Below, one piece after another: positions 21,137 through 34,121 of a stretch of 64,000 nt of DNA; within the stretch, counting starts at the first letter, position 1; each line of letters starts with the position of its first letter. Made by a program: the position numbers and the translations under genes. The stretch is from Bartonella birtlesii IBS 325 (GTDB lineage: Bacteria > Pseudomonadota > Alphaproteobacteria > Rhizobiales > Rhizobiaceae), in NCBI RefSeq assembly GCF_000273375.1, contig NZ_CM001557.1, positions 691,625 through 755,624 of the forward strand, given 5' to 3'. The notes beneath the pieces were generated by a model. The model was not told the DNA's origin. It made no database searches and was given only the letters and a program-made list of their open reading frames with translations.

Positions 21137-21988
21137 TTATTTCTCCGTTTCAATAAGGCCTTTGATAAAAAGTCGTTGCATGAAGATAACAACAAGAACA
21201 GGTGGGACCATGGCAACGACCGATACTGCCATGAGTATATTCCATTGAGGATCATGTTGAAGTGATTCTACGATAAGCTGTTTTAAAATAATAAGAATAG
21301 TTTGATGATTTTGATCAGTTGTCACTATAAGAGGCCAGAGATATTGTATCCATCCATAAACGAACATAATGATAAATAAAGCAGCGATATTGCTTTTGCT
21401 AAGAGGAAGAAGAATATCTTTAAAGAATTTAAATGGCCCTGCACCATCAACACGCGCAGCTTCCAAGAGTTCATCAGGAACAGTCAAAAAAAATTGACGA
21501 AATAAAAATGTAGCTGTTGCGGATGCAATGAGCGGGATAATCATTCCACTATAGGTGTTTATCATGCCTAATTGTGCAACTACAGTATATGTTGGGATAA
21601 TGCGAACTTCGACAGGGAGCATCAATGTGACGAAGATGAGAGCAAAAGCAGTTTTGCGAAAGGGAAAGCGCATATAGACAATTGCATAAGCAGAAAGGAG
21701 CGAAATAATAATTTTTCCAATACTAATACCAAGGGCCATAATGAGCGAATTCATTAAAAGTGGCCAGAGATTGGGCAAACCAAGCTGTTGAAGGCCATCA
21801 CCAAAGATTATTTTGTAGTTTTCTAGGGCATATTTCCCCGGTAAAAGAGGAAGTGTTCCTGAGCTAAATGCTGCTGAACTATGGGTTGATGCGATGATAG
21901 CAACATAAACTGGAAAACAAATAATGATAATTCCAACAATAAGGGTGAGATGGGTTAAAAGTTTCAAAATAGGGCGATTTTCAACCAT
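21137..21988 (-). CDS. ugpE: sn-Glycerol-3-phosphate ABC transporter permease UgpE
   Basis: Inner-membrane permease of the Ugp importer with six predicted membrane helices. The ATPase-contacting EAA loop reads [21 protein letters not shown] chose ATG 21988 ([13 protein letters not shown], 283 residues, like E. coli's 281), which has AGGAAG upstream and begins ten bases after the ugpA stop. The frame is open to 22021, which would overlap ugpA by 23 bases. Confidence 0.95.
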   Translation of the reverse strand: MVENRPILKLLTHLTLIVGIIIICFPVYVAIIASTHSSAAFSSGTLPLLPGKYALENYKIIFGDGLQQLGLPNLWPLLMNSLIMALGISIGKIIISLLSAYAIVYMRFPFRKTAFALIFVTLMLPVEVRIIPTYTVVAQLGMINTYSGMIIPLIASATATFLFRQFFLTVPDELLEAARVDGAGPFKFFKDILLPLSKSNIAALFIIMFVYGWIQYLWPLIVTTDQNHQTILIILKQLIVESLQHDPQWNILMAVSVVAMVPPVLVVIFMQRLFIKGLIETEK

Positions 21989-21998
21989 AATTCGCTTC

Positions 21999-22883
21999 CT
22001 AATATTGTACGCGACGTTCAATCCAGCGAAACTGGATAAACGTCAAGACAATAACCATCAACATTAATATTGTTGATTGTGCTGCTGATCCACCGATTAT
22101 TTGGTTTTTAAAGCCGTCATCATACACTTTGTAGACGAGAGTGCTTGTTGCACGCGCGGGACCTCCAGAGGTCATGTTATCAATAATACCAAATGTATCA
22201 AACATAACATAATTGATGTTAATGACAAGAAGAAAAAAAGTCGTCGGTGAAATCTGCGGGAATACTACAGTCCAAAATCGTTTAAAAGGACCAGCACCAT
22301 CAATTGCTGCTGCTTCTATTTGGGAATGTGGAACAGACTGAAGACCTGCAAGGAAAAAGAGAAAATTATAGGAGATTTGTTGCCAGCTGGCTGCAATTAT
22401 AATAAGGATCATTGCTTGAGTACCATTAATACGGTAATTCCATATAATACCTATTTTTTCTAAAAGAAAAGGGATAATCCCAATAGTTGGATGAAAAATA
22501 AACAGCCATAATATACCCGCTAATACTGGAGCAACAGCATAAGGCCAGAGCAAGAGCATTGTGTAGGCTTTTTTTGCACGGATGACTCTATCAACACAGG
22601 TAGCCAAAAGAAGCGATATCGCCATTGAAGTAAGAGTAACAGAAATAGAAAACACTGCAGTTGTGAGAAGTGATTTCAGATAAGAAGGATCAGTAAAAAT
22701 TGTCACATAATTTTCAAAGCCAACAAAGGTTGTTGTAAAACCAAAAGCATCTTCACGCTCGAAAGATGACTTTATCGCTTGAGCAGCAGGCCAAAGAAAA
22801 AATAAAAAAGTCACAATAAGTTGAGGGAGCAGCAACCAATAAGAGAGCAAACTATTTTTAAAATATGCGTGTTTTTCTTGCAT
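21999..22883 (-). CDS. ugpA: sn-Glycerol-3-phosphate ABC transporter permease UgpA
   Basis: Partner permease of UgpE, with six predicted membrane helices. The N-terminal stretch SYWLLLPQLIVTFLFFLWPA is typical of sugar-type permeases, and the EAA loop reads EAAAIDGAGPFKRFWTVVFP. Its 294 residues match E. coli UgpA (295). It lies between ugpB, about 105 bases upstream, and ugpE. Confidence 0.95.
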   Translation of the reverse strand: MQEKHAYFKNSLLSYWLLLPQLIVTFLFFLWPAAQAIKSSFEREDAFGFTTTFVGFENYVTIFTDPSYLKSLLTTAVFSISVTLTSMAISLLLATCVDRVIRAKKAYTMLLLWPYAVAPVLAGILWLFIFHPTIGIIPFLLEKIGIIWNYRINGTQAMILIIIAASWQQISYNFLFFLAGLQSVPHSQIEAAAIDGAGPFKRFWTVVFPQISPTTFFLLVININYVMFDTFGIIDNMTSGGPARATSTLVYKVYDDGFKNQIIGGSAAQSTILMLMVIVLTFIQFRWIERRVQY

Positions 22884-22988
22884 TCATAGGGTTCTTTAAA
22901 TCAGAGACTTTAGAAAGGAGAACAAAAAAAGACTACAAGGGCTTATATTCTTTATTAACCTTTGATATTTAATAATAATCATGAAACC

Positions 22989-24314
22989 TTAATGATTAGC
23001 TTTTTCAAATTCACGCAAAAGCTTATTGCCTCGTTTAACGGCCTCATCTAATCCATTTTTTGGTGTTTTTGAACCACTAAGAACAGCTTCTAATTCTTGA
23101 TCAAGAATAGAACGTATTTGTGGTAAATTACCAAATCTTATTCCCTTTGAATTAACAGTCGGTGGATTAAGACTAATCTGTTTAATAGCAATATCTGCAC
23201 CGGTATTTTTCTCGTAGTAATGCTGTTGTTTGCTCAATTCATAAGCAGCTTTTGTTGATGGAAGATAACCTGTTGTCTGATGCCATCTAGCTTGAATATC
23301 TGCTTTCGAGAGAAATTTAAGAAAGGCAGCAGCACCCGCATATTCTTTAGGGGTATGACCTTTCAAAGCCCAAATAGCTGCACCACCAATAATTGAATTT
23401 TGTGGTGTACCTTTTACATCATCATAGTAGGGTAACATACCAATCCCTACATTGAATTGCGCTTCGGATAGGATTCCAGAACGAGAACCTGAAGATTGCA
23501 TAAAAATTGCGCAATTTTGCGTCATAAACATTGGTGTTGTATCTAATGCTCCAGCAGAGCCCCCATAGCGAAAAATACCTTGATCAGACCATCTTTTAAG
23601 ATCGGTCCACATACGTACTTGTAAAGGCCCATTAAAGGTAAGTTTCGAATCAAGTCCACCAAAGCCATTTTCTTTGGTTCCAAAAGGAGCATTGTGCAGT
23701 GCTGAAAAATTTTCTATGCCAATCCATTGAGCTGCATAAGCCATTGTAAAACCACAACTTGCTGCTTTATTTTCAAGGATTTTTTTGGAGAAATTTTCTA
23801 TATCTTGCCATGTTTTAGGGGGCTGTTCTGGATCAAGCCCTGCTTTTTTAAAGATATCTTTATTATAATAAAGGATTGGTGTTGAAGCGTTGAATGGCAT
23901 AGAAAGCATTCGCCCCTGAACATCTGAATAATAACCACTGATAGCAGGTAAATAATCAGCAAAATCAAGTTCTTGCTTTGTATCAGCCATAAGTTGATAA
24001 ATGGGATAAACAGCACCTTTTGCAGCCATCATGGTTCCAGTGCCAATCTCATAGATTTGGGCAAGTACCGGTTGTTTCTTTCCGCGAAATGCTGAAATGA
24101 GTGAAACCATACCTTCTTCATATTCACCACGAAACGAAGGAACAACTTTGTAATCAGATTGACTGGCATTAAAATCGTTTATGAGTTGCTCAGTCTGTTT
24201 TCCTAGCTCGCCGCTCATAGAATGCCAAAAGCTAATTTTTGTTTGCGCAAACCCTGTTGTTGCCATAGTGATAGCAATTGCAAATGCTGCTAGAGAAAAA
24301 TAAAAGCGACTCAT
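22989..24314 (-). CDS. ugpB: sn-Glycerol-3-phosphate ABC transporter substrate-binding protein
   Basis: Periplasmic binding protein for glycerol-3-phosphate or glycerophosphodiesters, and first gene of the ugpBAEC operon. The chosen start, ATG 24314 (MSRFYFSLAAFAIAITMA), gives a clean Sec signal peptide cut after GFA and a 441-residue protein (438 in E. coli). A GGGGG Shine-Dalgarno lies just upstream. The mature protein begins QTKISFWHSMSGELG and carries family stretches such as MPFNASTPILYYNKD and FTMAYAAQWIGIENF. The frame is open to 24416, but this would bury the signal peptide. A PhoB-type box lies 58-75 bases before the ATG, suggesting induction by phosphate starvation. Confidence 0.96.
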   Translation of the reverse strand: MSRFYFSLAAFAIAITMATTGFAQTKISFWHSMSGELGKQTEQLINDFNASQSDYKVVPSFRGEYEEGMVSLISAFRGKKQPVLAQIYEIGTGTMMAAKGAVYPIYQLMADTKQELDFADYLPAISGYYSDVQGRMLSMPFNASTPILYYNKDIFKKAGLDPEQPPKTWQDIENFSKKILENKAASCGFTMAYAAQWIGIENFSALHNAPFGTKENGFGGLDSKLTFNGPLQVRMWTDLKRWSDQGIFRYGGSAGALDTTPMFMTQNCAIFMQSSGSRSGILSEAQFNVGIGMLPYYDDVKGTPQNSIIGGAAIWALKGHTPKEYAGAAAFLKFLSKADIQARWHQTTGYLPSTKAAYELSKQQHYYEKNTGADIAIKQISLNPPTVNSKGIRFGNLPQIRSILDQELEAVLSGSKTPKNGLDEAVKRGNKLLREFEKANH

Positions 24315-24356
24315 GTTTCCCCCTTTCTGAAGTGATGGAATACAGGTTACCCTAAC

Positions 24357-24389
24357 TTTATAGTATTGTACATGAAAGTGCCATGACAA
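24357..24389 (-). promoter_or_regulatory. PhoB box and -10 element of ugpBAEC
   Basis: On the minus strand, TTGTCAT-GGCA-CTTTCAT (24389-24372) forms two 7-base direct repeats with an 11-base period. It is one mismatch per half from the Pho-box half site CTGTCAT. Nine bases further on is TATAAA (24362-24357), placed as a PhoB-dependent -10 element. The same operon is PhoB-controlled in E. coli. Confidence 0.7.
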
Positions 24390-24988
24390 TTTTATTTCAG
24401 AAATATATTGATTCATTTAAACAGGAACCATCAAAAGGTCAAACGAATTTGTTCCAACATGCTCATTTTCCTTTGTGAAAGTTATTCTATGTTAATGAGG
24501 TATATTCTGTAAATAGCTGATAAAACACTGAAATAGTGCAACTGAGTAAAAGAGAAAACAAAGATAAAAATAGTAAATACCATTCTTTTATAGTTATTAA
24601 ATATGCAGATTTAGAAAGAAAGTCGTCTATTTTATATGTTAGTTGCTTTGTAATTTTTGAATAAATAACTTGGCGATGAATTGTTCGCGTTCGGTTTAAT
24701 AATAATCTCTTCGACATGATTCTAAAACCATGATTTAAATAACTGCTATGAGACTTTAAGTTTTTTCTGTTTAACCCATTATTGGTTGTTTGATACCGAA
24801 GATTTTTTTAATTTTCTAAGAATCAAAGTTTGTTTATTGCTTCGTGAAACATAGTTATGTAATCACGTTTTTTGTGCATATAAATAAGAGGTTGTGAGTG
24901 ATACGGTCTTTTCAAAACCATTATGTTTTAGATATGAAAGAAGCAGTAAAGTCATGCATAATTTCATTTATTTTCTTGTAGAGATATC
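24390..24988. other. Spacer between ugpB and the zinc transporter
   Basis: About 600 AT-rich bases. A 76-codon minus-strand frame (24487-24717) with one hydrophobic stretch has no ribosome-binding site or recognisable family, so I leave it unannotated. No RNA gene seen. Confidence 0.4.
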
Positions 24989-25921
24989 TTAGTGTTTTTT
25001 TATTGCATCGATAATAGTTTTGACATTATGTTCCATCATATCGAGATAAGTTGCAGCAGGTCCATTTTCGTCCGACAATGCATCGGAATACAATGTTCCA
25101 CCGATTTTTAAGCCTGTTTCTTTTGCGATCTGTTTTATAAGACGCGGGTTAGAAATATTTTCAATGAACAGTGCAGCTGCTTTATTGGTTTTAATCTGTT
25201 TGATAAGTTTGGCCACATCGGTTGGTGTTGCTTCAGCTTCTATTGAAGCATTTTGGGGAGCAAGGATAGTAAAGCCGTATTCTTGAGCAAAATAACCAAA
25301 AGCATCATGCGATGTGATAATAATGCGCTGATTTTTTGGAATAGTGGCAATCTTTGTTTTAAGTTTTTCTCGCATCGCTTTAAGCTTTTGGAGGTAAGAT
25401 TCGGCATTTTGGCTGTAGCTTATACAGGATTGTTGATCAATTTTACAAAAAGCAGCAGCGATATTCTTGATATAAATTTCTACATTAGGGATAGTTTGCC
25501 AAGCATGTGGATCAATACTACTGAGGTGATGCTGGTGTTGGGCACTATATTCCTGTTTTTTTATTTCAAGGGGAGAAATATTAGCACTTGCTTCGATAAG
25601 AGGTGCTTTGGTACCACTTGCTGTGATGAGGCGATCAATAAAACCCTCTAAATGAAGTCCATTGATGAAAATAATATGCGCATTTCTAAGGGCTTGGGCA
25701 TCTTGGGGAGTTGGTTCATAAGTATGAGTATTCGCATTGGGGCCGACAAAAATCGTCATAGAAATATGATCACCTCCTACATTTTTTACTAAATCTGCAA
25801 GAATAGAGAAGCTCACGACAACTCTAATCTTTTCCTGTTTATATGCAGTAGCAGAAAGTGGAAAAAGGGTGAACAATAAGAGTACTCCAAGCGGAACAAA
25901 GAGTTGAATAAGTTTAGACAT
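24989..25921 (-). CDS. Zinc-type ABC transporter substrate-binding protein (ZnuA/AztC family)
   Basis: Periplasmic cluster-9 metal-binding protein. It has a signal peptide (about 1-26, ending SATA). The metal ligands are spread as the family expects: His in NTHTYEPTPQD, His in SIDPHAWQ preceded by a short His-rich loop (AQHQHHLS), His in TSHDAFGYFAQEYG, and Glu/Asp near LYSDALSDENGPAATYLDMM. The C-terminal half resembles AztC of the AztABC zinc system, whose ATPase-permease-binding protein gene order is also the order here. Manganese or iron cannot be excluded on sequence alone. The ATG is one base after the permease stop. It is the last gene of the three-gene operon. Confidence 0.88.
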   Translation of the reverse strand: MSKLIQLFVPLGVLLLFTLFPLSATAYKQEKIRVVVSFSILADLVKNVGGDHISMTIFVGPNANTHTYEPTPQDAQALRNAHIIFINGLHLEGFIDRLITASGTKAPLIEASANISPLEIKKQEYSAQHQHHLSSIDPHAWQTIPNVEIYIKNIAAAFCKIDQQSCISYSQNAESYLQKLKAMREKLKTKIATIPKNQRIIITSHDAFGYFAQEYGFTILAPQNASIEAEATPTDVAKLIKQIKTNKAAALFIENISNPRLIKQIAKETGLKIGGTLYSDALSDENGPAATYLDMMEHNVKTIIDAIKKH

Positions 25922-25922
25922 A

Positions 25923-26804
25923 TTATTTCCTAAAATTAGAGAAGAATGTATAAAAAAAGCGAGGAAACCATGCTACAATAAAACCGCGTGGACTGATAAA
26001 ACAGGAAAAAAGGTAAATACATCCTGCGACAATAATGATAGAGGGACCGGAAGGAAGTGAAAGGTGGAAAGAAAGCAATAGGCCGCATATGCTAGCAATG
26101 ATTCCCAAAAGGATAGAAAGTATGCAAATAGGGCCAAGACGTGAAAGCCAAAAACGGGCTGTAATAGCTGGAATCATCATAATGCCGACAGAAAGTAGCG
26201 TTCCTAGTGATTGGAAACCGCCAACCAGATTCAATACGACAAGTCCAAGCAATGATATATGAACATATTTGCTCAATGGAGAGAGTGATTTAAAAAAGAG
26301 GGGATCAAAACTTTCTAATACGAGTGCCCGCCAGAAAGTGAAAAGACTGCATATTGTGATCACCATGATAACGGTGATGAATAAAAGGGCTTGTGTATCA
26401 AGTGCAAGTATCGAGCCAAATAAGAGATGAAGCAGATCAATCGTTGAATTTTTAAGTGAAACAATAATGACGCCTGCTGCAAGTGCAATAAGATAAAAGA
26501 CTGTCATTGATGCGTCTTCTTTCTGAAAGCTATTTCGCGAAATCAAGGCAGTTGCTAACGCAACAATGACACCAGCTAAAATGCCGCCAAGCGTCATAGA
26601 TATGAGAGAAAAGCCACAAAACAGGAAGGCGGCGGCAACACCAGGAAGAATGGCGTGAGATATAGCATCTCCTGTTAAACTCATCCCGCGTAGCATCAAA
26701 AATACACCAATAGGGCAAGCGCTGATGGACAGGAGAATTGAGCCGATAAGGGCGCTTTGCATAAAATGGAACTCAACGAAGGGGGCAAGAAAAAATTCGT
26801 ACAC
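25923..26804 (-). CDS. Zinc-type ABC transporter permease (ZnuB/AztB family)
   Basis: Inner-membrane permease of the ABC-3 family, with about eight or nine hydrophobic segments across 293 residues. The family motif after the first helices reads RGMSLTGDAISHAILPGVAA, the usual ATPase-contact/metal path region. The start is a GTG at 26804, directly behind the ATPase stop. It works with the ATPase and binding protein encoded on either side. Confidence 0.9.
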   Translation of the reverse strand: MYEFFLAPFVEFHFMQSALIGSILLSISACPIGVFLMLRGMSLTGDAISHAILPGVAAAFLFCGFSLISMTLGGILAGVIVALATALISRNSFQKEDASMTVFYLIALAAGVIIVSLKNSTIDLLHLLFGSILALDTQALLFITVIMVITICSLFTFWRALVLESFDPLFFKSLSPLSKYVHISLLGLVVLNLVGGFQSLGTLLSVGIMMIPAITARFWLSRLGPICILSILLGIIASICGLLLSFHLSLPSGPSIIIVAGCIYLFSCFISPRGFIVAWFPRFFYTFFSNFRK

Positions 26805-26807
26805 GTA

Positions 26808-27560
26808 TTATAACCTAATAGAGCGAGAATCATCGAGGGAAAAATGTCGTTTTAGTGCACTGATATGAGAAGAGTTGGATGTAAAAGGCGATATAAAGTG
26901 GTGAATATTGTTATGGAAAAACTGTGTTGTTTCTCCATAAAAGGCGTTTTGTTTATTAATTTGGATCATGTGGGGAAAATATTCTTGCACAATGAGCGGA
27001 TCATGCAGTGCTGTAAGAACGGTTCGTCCTTGTTGTTGCCAATAAGTTACCAAGGCAAGAAGGTCTTTTTGGGTATTACGATCTACACCATTAAAAGGTT
27101 CATCGAGCAAGATAATTTCGGCATCTTGTACAATAATACGTGCAAAAAGAGCGCGTTGTAATTGGCCACTTGACAATGTATAAAGAGGACGGTTAGCAAG
27201 TGCTGTAAGCCCGACCATTTCAAGTGCATACTGAATTTTAGAATAATAAGGACGCTGGTTTTTCCACAATCCACAAAAAGACCACAGTCCTGTTTTAAGA
27301 AGTGTTCTCACGTCAATTGGAAATGTTTGATCTATATCACATTGCTGAGCAAGATAAGCGATTCGGCTTTTTTTCGGTTTTGTAATTTTTCCTTTGAGAG
27401 GCTTGATCAAGCCAGCAATAGTTTTCAGTAGTGTGGATTTTCCTGCACCATTATCACCGGTTATTGCTACCAACGAACCCATTTTTAACTTTGCTGAAAA
27501 GCCCCTTATTGCTATTCTATTTCCATAGCCTAATGTTGCACTGTCAAAATGCAGATCCAT
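26808..27560 (-). CDS. Zinc-type ABC transporter ATP-binding protein (ZnuC/AztA family)
   Basis: Cytoplasmic ATPase of the metal importer. Walker A GDNGAGKSTLLKT (near residue 35), the signature LSSGQLQRALFAR, Walker B EIILLDEPFNGVD and the switch His in TALHDPLIVQEYF are present. Its 250 residues are usual for the family. It is the first gene of the operon. The 53-bp inverted repeat at 27593-27645 lies 33 bases upstream, where a repressor would block its promoter. Confidence 0.92.
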   Translation of the reverse strand: MDLHFDSATLGYGNRIAIRGFSAKLKMGSLVAITGDNGAGKSTLLKTIAGLIKPLKGKITKPKKSRIAYLAQQCDIDQTFPIDVRTLLKTGLWSFCGLWKNQRPYYSKIQYALEMVGLTALANRPLYTLSSGQLQRALFARIIVQDAEIILLDEPFNGVDRNTQKDLLALVTYWQQQGRTVLTALHDPLIVQEYFPHMIQINKQNAFYGETTQFFHNNIHHFISPFTSNSSHISALKRHFSLDDSRSIRL

Positions 27561-27592
27561 AATTTATACCATCTTTAATATTTACCTCATGA

Positions 27593-27645
27593 ACATATGT
27601 AATAATATAACGTTTGTCAATAAAACGTTATATTATTACATATGT
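27593..27645. promoter_or_regulatory. Double Zur-like operator in a 53-bp perfect inverted repeat
   Basis: The 23-base arms 27593-27615 and 27623-27645 are exact reverse complements around the 7-base spacer GTCAATA. Each arm carries TGTAATAATATAACG (27598-27612, and inverted at 27626-27640), two mismatches from a Zur-type TGTTATAxTATAACA box. It sits 33 bases before the metal-transporter ATPase gene. Zinc control by Zur is the best reading. Another Fur-family repressor such as Mur is possible. Confidence 0.65.
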
Positions 27646-27708
27646 CTTGGGTGTTAAGAATTTTAGAGGGAAGATCGTGGAAAATTCAAAATAATAATTG
27701 AATTCACC

Positions 27709-27745
27709 TTGACGAAAGAGAGAGTGTGTATACTATATATAGTAT
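27709..27745 (+). promoter_or_regulatory. nrd promoter with NrdR-like palindrome over the -10
   Basis: TTGACG (27709-27714), 16 bases, then TACTAT (27731-27736) gives a sigma-70-type promoter. The -10 lies inside the perfect 16-base palindrome ATACTATATATAGTAT (27730-27745), close to the NrdR consensus ACACTATATATAGTGT. I do not see the second box usually found about 31 bases away. nrdH is the next annotated downstream gene, about 510 bases further on. Confidence 0.55.
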
Positions 27746-28254
27746 CAAAATGATTGGTGATTCTAAATAAGCACAGGTGAGGGTAGAGTGTGTTTCGTTT
27801 GGTTTCTAAGTTATTTCCATAATGTGATTGTAAAGAGTTTATTGATCAAGGGTAAAACGGTATTCTTGTTGAGGTACCTCTTTTGGAAGAGTTTCCTTTC
27901 ATTTTTGTAAGTTGATTTTTGTCATGAAAAAGTAAAGCTGAGCTATTGAAAAGCAGTAGATTGGAGCTTTATCTTTTTAGACTGCAGGAGGGAATTGTAA
28001 TGCAAACAAAAGATTATTTTATAACTGGGGGGTTGCCATTTAGGTTGTAGAATGATCACTTAATTCTCATCATAATTCTTAGGTTATTTGTTGAGGATTC
28101 CTGTTACGTTTTGGAAGCTATGTGTTATCTAAATAAAGTATAGCTATGTGTGTTTGCGTATGATTTCTGTTTTTTTGTTATCCTTGAGTATTTATAAAAT
28201 TATCAGAATGAACCCTTTAGGGTTGATTCTTTAAAATTGTGAAAGTTGAAAAAA
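27746..28254 (+). other. Long untranslated leader before nrdH
   Basis: About 500 bases between the putative promoter and nrdH. Apart from a 16-codon frame with a strong ribosome-binding site (28000-28050), I find no gene and no recognised riboswitch. Confidence 0.4.
28000..28050 (+). CDS. Possible 16-residue leader peptide
   Basis: ATG at 28000 with AGGAGGG seven bases upstream, coding MQTKDYFITGGLPFRL and stopping at TAG 28048-28050. The ribosome-binding site is among the best in the window. It lies in the long nrdH leader and could be a leader peptide or the stump of a lost gene. No terminator/antiterminator pair is obvious behind it. Confidence 0.3.
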   Translation: MQTKDYFITGGLPFRL

Positions 28255-28479
28255 ATGTCAGTCACTATTTATAGCAAACCATCTTGCGTCCAATGTGATG
28301 CTACGCGTCGTGCCTTTGATGCTAAAGGTATTCATTATCGTGTTGTAGACATTTCCCGCGATGAACAGGCATATATTTTTGTTCAATCTTTGGGATATCG
28401 TCAGGTTCCTGTGGTTGTTTGTGGTGAAAATCATTGGTCTGGTTTTCGACCAGATATGATTAGTGGCCTTTGTGTTTAA
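28255..28479 (+). CDS. nrdH: Glutaredoxin-like protein NrdH
   Basis: Electron donor for the class Ib ribonucleotide reductase, reduced by thioredoxin reductase. 74 residues starting MSVTIYSKPSCVQCDATRRAF, with the redox pair CVQC and the family C-terminal part GYRQVPVVV and WSGFRPDMI. I chose ATG 28255; the TTG at 28246 only adds MKK. The nrdI ATG follows the stop immediately. First gene of nrdHIEF. Confidence 0.95.
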   Translation: MSVTIYSKPSCVQCDATRRAFDAKGIHYRVVDISRDEQAYIFVQSLGYRQVPVVVCGENHWSGFRPDMISGLCV

Positions 28480-28857
28480 TGGGACTTATTGTTTATTATT
28501 CGAGTGCAACGGGTAATACTGAATATTTTGTTCTACAGCTTGCTCAACGACTCTTCAAAATTGATAAAAAAAACCGTCTATATTAGTCGGTGAACCTTAT
28601 GTGTTGGTTGTTCCTACCTATGCAGATGGTGAGGGAAGGGGAGCAGTGCCGAAAGCAGTTATTCATTTTCTTAATGAAGATGAGAATCGCAAATTTATTC
28701 GTGGTGTCATTGGTGGTGGGAATCGTAATTTTGGTCGCTATTATAATTTAGCAAGCAAGATCATTGCTGAAAAATGTTGTGTGCCTTGCCTTTATCATTT
28801 TGAGTTACGTGGAACTGATGAAGATGTTATTTTTGTAAAGAAGGGATTGGAAAGATT

Positions 28858-28876
<19 letters not shown>
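28480..28876 (+). pseudogene. nrdI: NrdI flavodoxin-like protein, frame broken in a run of eight A
   Basis: NrdI is the small flavoprotein that activates the manganese cofactor of NrdF. The frame from ATG 28480 (MGLIVYYSSATGNTEYF) runs to KIDKKN and then stops at a TAG at about 28585. The rest of the protein ([20 protein letters not shown] onwards, through [14 protein letters not shown]) is in the next frame and ends at 28876. Nine A in the run 28566-28573 instead of eight would join both parts as [16 protein letters not shown], the expected family sequence, at about 131 residues. No other damage is seen. It may be a real frameshift rescued by slippage, or a sequencing error. The 3' end overlaps the likely nrdE start. 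Confidence 0.85.
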
Positions 28877-32853
<3,977 letters not shown>

Positions 32854-32857
<4 letters not shown>

Positions 32858-33933
32858 CTATTGTTATCCATTTCCATCAGGAGAGCTGTTTGATGGTCAG
32901 AGATGAGTGCATGAATAATTTCATCAAGTTCGCCTTCTAGGATGCGATCAAGTTTATATAGAGTGAGATTAATACGGTGATCCGTGACACGTCCTTGTGG
33001 AAAATTATAGGTACGAATACGCTCTGAGCGATCACCAGAGCCGACTTGATTTTTACGAGAAGCAGAACGTTCATTTTCTGCTTTTTGTCGTTCAATGTCA
33101 AATAAGCGTGCGCGCAAAATTTGCAGTGCCCGTGTACGGTTTTGGTGCTGTGATTTTTCTGCTTGTACAACCATAATTCCCGTTGGTATATGCGTAATAC
33201 GAACAGCTGAATCCGTTGTATTGACATGCTGTCCTCCTGCTCCAGAAGCACGCATTGTGTCGATGCGAATATCTTCTGGACGAATTTCAATATCAATTTC
33301 CTCGGCTTCCGGAAGCACTGCAACTGTAGCAGCAGAGGTATGGATACGCCCACCGGTTTCTGTTTCAGGGATGCGTTGCACACGATGAACACCTGATTCA
33401 AATTTCAATTTAGAAAAGACACCTTTTCCTGAAATACCTGCAATAATTTCTTTATATCCACCAACTTCTCCTTCATTAAGTGAAACAACTTCTACTTTCC
33501 AGTTATGAGAAGCGGCATAACGTTCATACATGCGGAAGAGATCACCAGCAAAAAGTGCTGCTTCTGATCCGCCTGTTCCTGCTCGAATTTCCACAATAGC
33601 ACTTTTTTCATCAGCAACATCTTTAGGCAAAAGAAGAATCTGAAGTTCTTTTTCAAGTTGTTCCATTTTTTGGCATAATAACGGGAGCTCTTCTTGAGCA
33701 AGATAACGCATCTCTGCATCTGTTAGTTTATCATTTATGATTATTTCCAGCTCTGTGATTTCTGCGTAAAGAGCGTTTAATGTCCGTATAGAAGCAATAA
33801 TTGGCTGTAGTTCTGCATATTCAGAAGCTAATTTTACATATGTCTCAGCATCTGGATTTTGAGCCATTTGGCTCTCAATTATTTCAAAACGTTTTTCGAG
33901 TTGTCTCATACGATCTTTTGGCAAAGAAACCAT
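32854..33933 (-). CDS. prfA: Peptide chain release factor 1
   Basis: Reads UAA and UAG and releases the finished chain. The catalytic GGQ lies in [20 protein letters not shown] near residue 235, and the RF1-type recognition loop region (domain with [18 protein letters not shown]) precedes it. 359 residues is standard. Start [16 protein letters not shown] at ATG 33933. First gene of the prfA-prmC pair. About 190 bases separate it from the Fur-family gene upstream. Confidence 0.96.
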
Positions 33934-34121
33934 GATAATATTGACCTAATTTATTATAATATTTTTTATGATACGAGCAATTGATTGCCTTATAGCATCA
34001 GATAAAGTGGGGTAATAGAACAGAAAAACTTTCTTGCCAATGAAAACTATAACTTTTTAAAGTAAAATTATAGAAAATATACTTTTTATAAGGTATTTTT
34101 TAATAACACATAAGAAATCAG

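Noticed and set aside
24487..24717. 76-codon minus-strand frame with a hydrophobic segment
   Set aside because: No Shine-Dalgarno, no recognisable family, and very AT-rich; such frames are expected by chance here.
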